A stretch of DNA of 64,000 nt. It comes from Hypoxylon rubiginosum (lineage: Eukaryota > Ascomycota > Sordariomycetes > Xylariales > Hypoxylaceae). The notes beneath the pieces are model-generated. The model had not been told where the DNA came from, made no database searches, and worked only from the letters and a program-made list of their open reading frames with translations. The position numbers were made by a program, and so were the translations under genes. This document shows, piece after piece, positions 62,390 through 64,000 of the stretch. The stretch is from NCBI GenBank assembly GCA_902806565.1, contig CADCXA010000055.1, positions 496,001-560,000 of the forward strand, read 5' to 3'. Positions within the stretch are counted from its first letter, which is position 1; the number at the start of each line of letters is the position of its first letter.

Positions 62390-64000
62390 GAATGGAGGCT
62401 GATGGAAGATGTTGGCTGTTATGGGGATGGCTATTGCTAGAGCGATTCGTGTGATGGAGGATAATGTTGAAGTTGGGGACGTGTGAGGGTAGGCTTCGAT
62501 GAATATAGATGTGGACGAAGATCGGTTTAGATGGATGGGGTTCTGCGAGTATGGTTTCGGAACAGTAGATTTGTGGAAAAGGAAAGGAGAGCAGTAAACA
62601 AATGCATATATGCTCTTGAGATTTGGGCTTCGAGTAAAAATGCACAAGCTACTACAGTCACATCACTACAGATACTACCAGCTACCCACCATTCATTCTG
62701 TCTGGAAACTATCGTGTTTTGGTGACAAATGACAACTCTCGCGGTCGTCATCGATGACTGGGAGCTAGTTAGCTGCCTCATTTCCCACGATAGGTACCGC
62801 CTTTAGGTATCAGGTGGCCCGAGCAATCTAGTAACGTGTTCCCCTTATCTGATGATGTGTAGCACCTAGTGTGAGTACGCGTGGTAGGTAGAAGGCTAAG
62901 TTAGAGGCTACCACAGTTGCCTTTACTCTTCTCAAAAGAGTACACTAATGACGGAGGGTACTAACATGCAATGATGAAGATGTTGTCCCAGAGATCACAA
63001 CAGAACATGACCAAGGGAGTTGTCAAAATACTCGGGAGTACTAACGATAGAATAATAATTTACGAACTTTATTGATTTGAAAAGTACTGAATGCAATATA
63101 CTGCTACTCAGGAGAAAAGAAAGGGATGCAGGCTGAATAGGGGCTAAAAAGGGGCTCATGTATGGAATGCCAAGACCACTTCGTGTCAATTGCTCACACC
63201 TACCACCATTTTAAGATGAATAGTCGAAGACCTTGGGTTTATTAAGTACCTAGTAAATGATAATATATAAACAGATATTCAGGTTGTCTGATTGCACCCT
63301 CATTGCCAAGCAATCCCGTGAAAGACAAATTAGCCAAATGCTTTGCATGAAAACAGGAAACAAGCGAAAGCAGAGCCACACACAAGAGCATCATATCACA
63401 TCACGTCGCGGTCAAATGCCAACTTGGAAGATAAATCATCGCATCTTGTAGAGAGGCGTGCCTCTTCAACACTATGGACCTATGCTGCCCCTAGGACCAA
63501 CATTCGCAATCCCTTATCCGCGAGAACCCTGGTCAGTCCGACCATCCACCCCTAAACGCCAGGCTCTCCTAAGGATCCGTCTTCCACCGTGTTCTAGGAG
63601 CTGGTACTGAAACCAAGACTTCCTGGAACGCGCGGTGCAAATCATTATACTCATCGCAAAAAGCAAACATCTTGCTAAACCGTGGATGTGAGAAGTTCTC
63701 ACTGCTAAATAATATGAGACGCCGGGAGATGGGTATCTGCTTTCCTCCTGTAGTTCCCTCTCCTTCTAGGGGTTAACGCAAGCAAATATATGTTGTATAG
63801 TTTACTCGCTGGGAATGTCAACCCCCAACCCCCTCTCTTACTCTATTGCTGTCTCTCTAATATCGTTTCATCCATTATGAGACAAACCAGAGACAATGCA
63901 GTTTAGCATGTCTATTCCCTTAGACTTAAACAAAAGGCGATCCCACACAAGCAGTCTGCTGAGCACTAAATGGCAGACAACGGATATAGAATTGGCCTTG
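62390..64000. other. Upstream region of paralogue C and window end
   Basis: About 1.6 kb after the last gene. It includes the paralogue C promoter, a GATAGGTACCGCC at about 62791 and AAGTACCTAG at about 63243. Open frames (62995-63189, 63257-63555, 63514-63702) lack motifs and overlap each other; none is called. Confidence 0.5.
62604..62613 (-). promoter_or_regulatory. TATA-like promoter element of paralogue C
   Basis: The palindrome GCATATATGC lies about 215 bases upstream of ATG 62389, in the position of the TATA boxes of paralogues A and B. It is followed by a CTTGAGATTTGGGC sequence similar to their flanks. Confidence 0.4.

Overview
The window is nuclear DNA of a filamentous ascomycete, almost certainly a sordariomycete. 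Evidence: short introns with GTATGT/GTAAGT donors and CTAAC branch points, a HET-domain gene, Nur1, a single-polypeptide LEU1, and long AT-rich blocks of the kind left by repeat-induced point mutation (RIP). A donor-split twin intron (stwintron) with long terminal inverted repeats lies in the sugar-transporter gene. Such symmetrical stwintrons are, to my knowledge, described from Hypoxylaceae (Xylariales), so that family is a reasonable but unproven guess.

Layout. 1-18020 is a near gene-free, extremely AT-rich block with almost no CpA/TpG. It is broken only by a short normal-composition island at about 3.03-3.54 kb, and holds a decayed tandem array of about 141-bp units near 13.6-14.4 kb. The change to normal composition at about 18.02 kb is abrupt. 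A HET-domain gene starts at this edge and has no recognisable start codon.

22-48 kb is a compact housekeeping region: an MFS sugar transporter; the OLA1/YchF ATPase; a PPPDE (DeSI-like) peptidase; mitochondrial ribosomal protein uS11m; TIM44; a NADAR-domain protein; a PGAP4-like GPI glycosyltransferase; an F-box/2EXR-like protein; an NPC2-like ML-domain lipid-transfer protein; V-ATPase subunit F (VMA7); nuclear rim protein NUR1; a large disordered putative membrane protein; and 3-isopropylmalate dehydratase (LEU1). These are individually transcribed genes, alternately convergent and divergent, serving unrelated basic functions (mitochondrial import and translation, vacuole acidification, leucine synthesis, nuclear envelope, GPI-anchor maturation).

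49-64 kb is an accessory region: a family of F-box/leucine-rich-repeat-like paralogues. One is on the + strand and three are on the - strand, with a frameshifted relic between two of them. Members on the - strand share TATA-type promoters and a spliced-looking 3' module downstream of the stop codon, so the duplication unit is larger than the open reading frame.

No rRNA, convincing tRNA, CRISPR or intact transposon was found. Exon boundaries below were derived by hand from splice consensus, reading-frame closure and family conservation.
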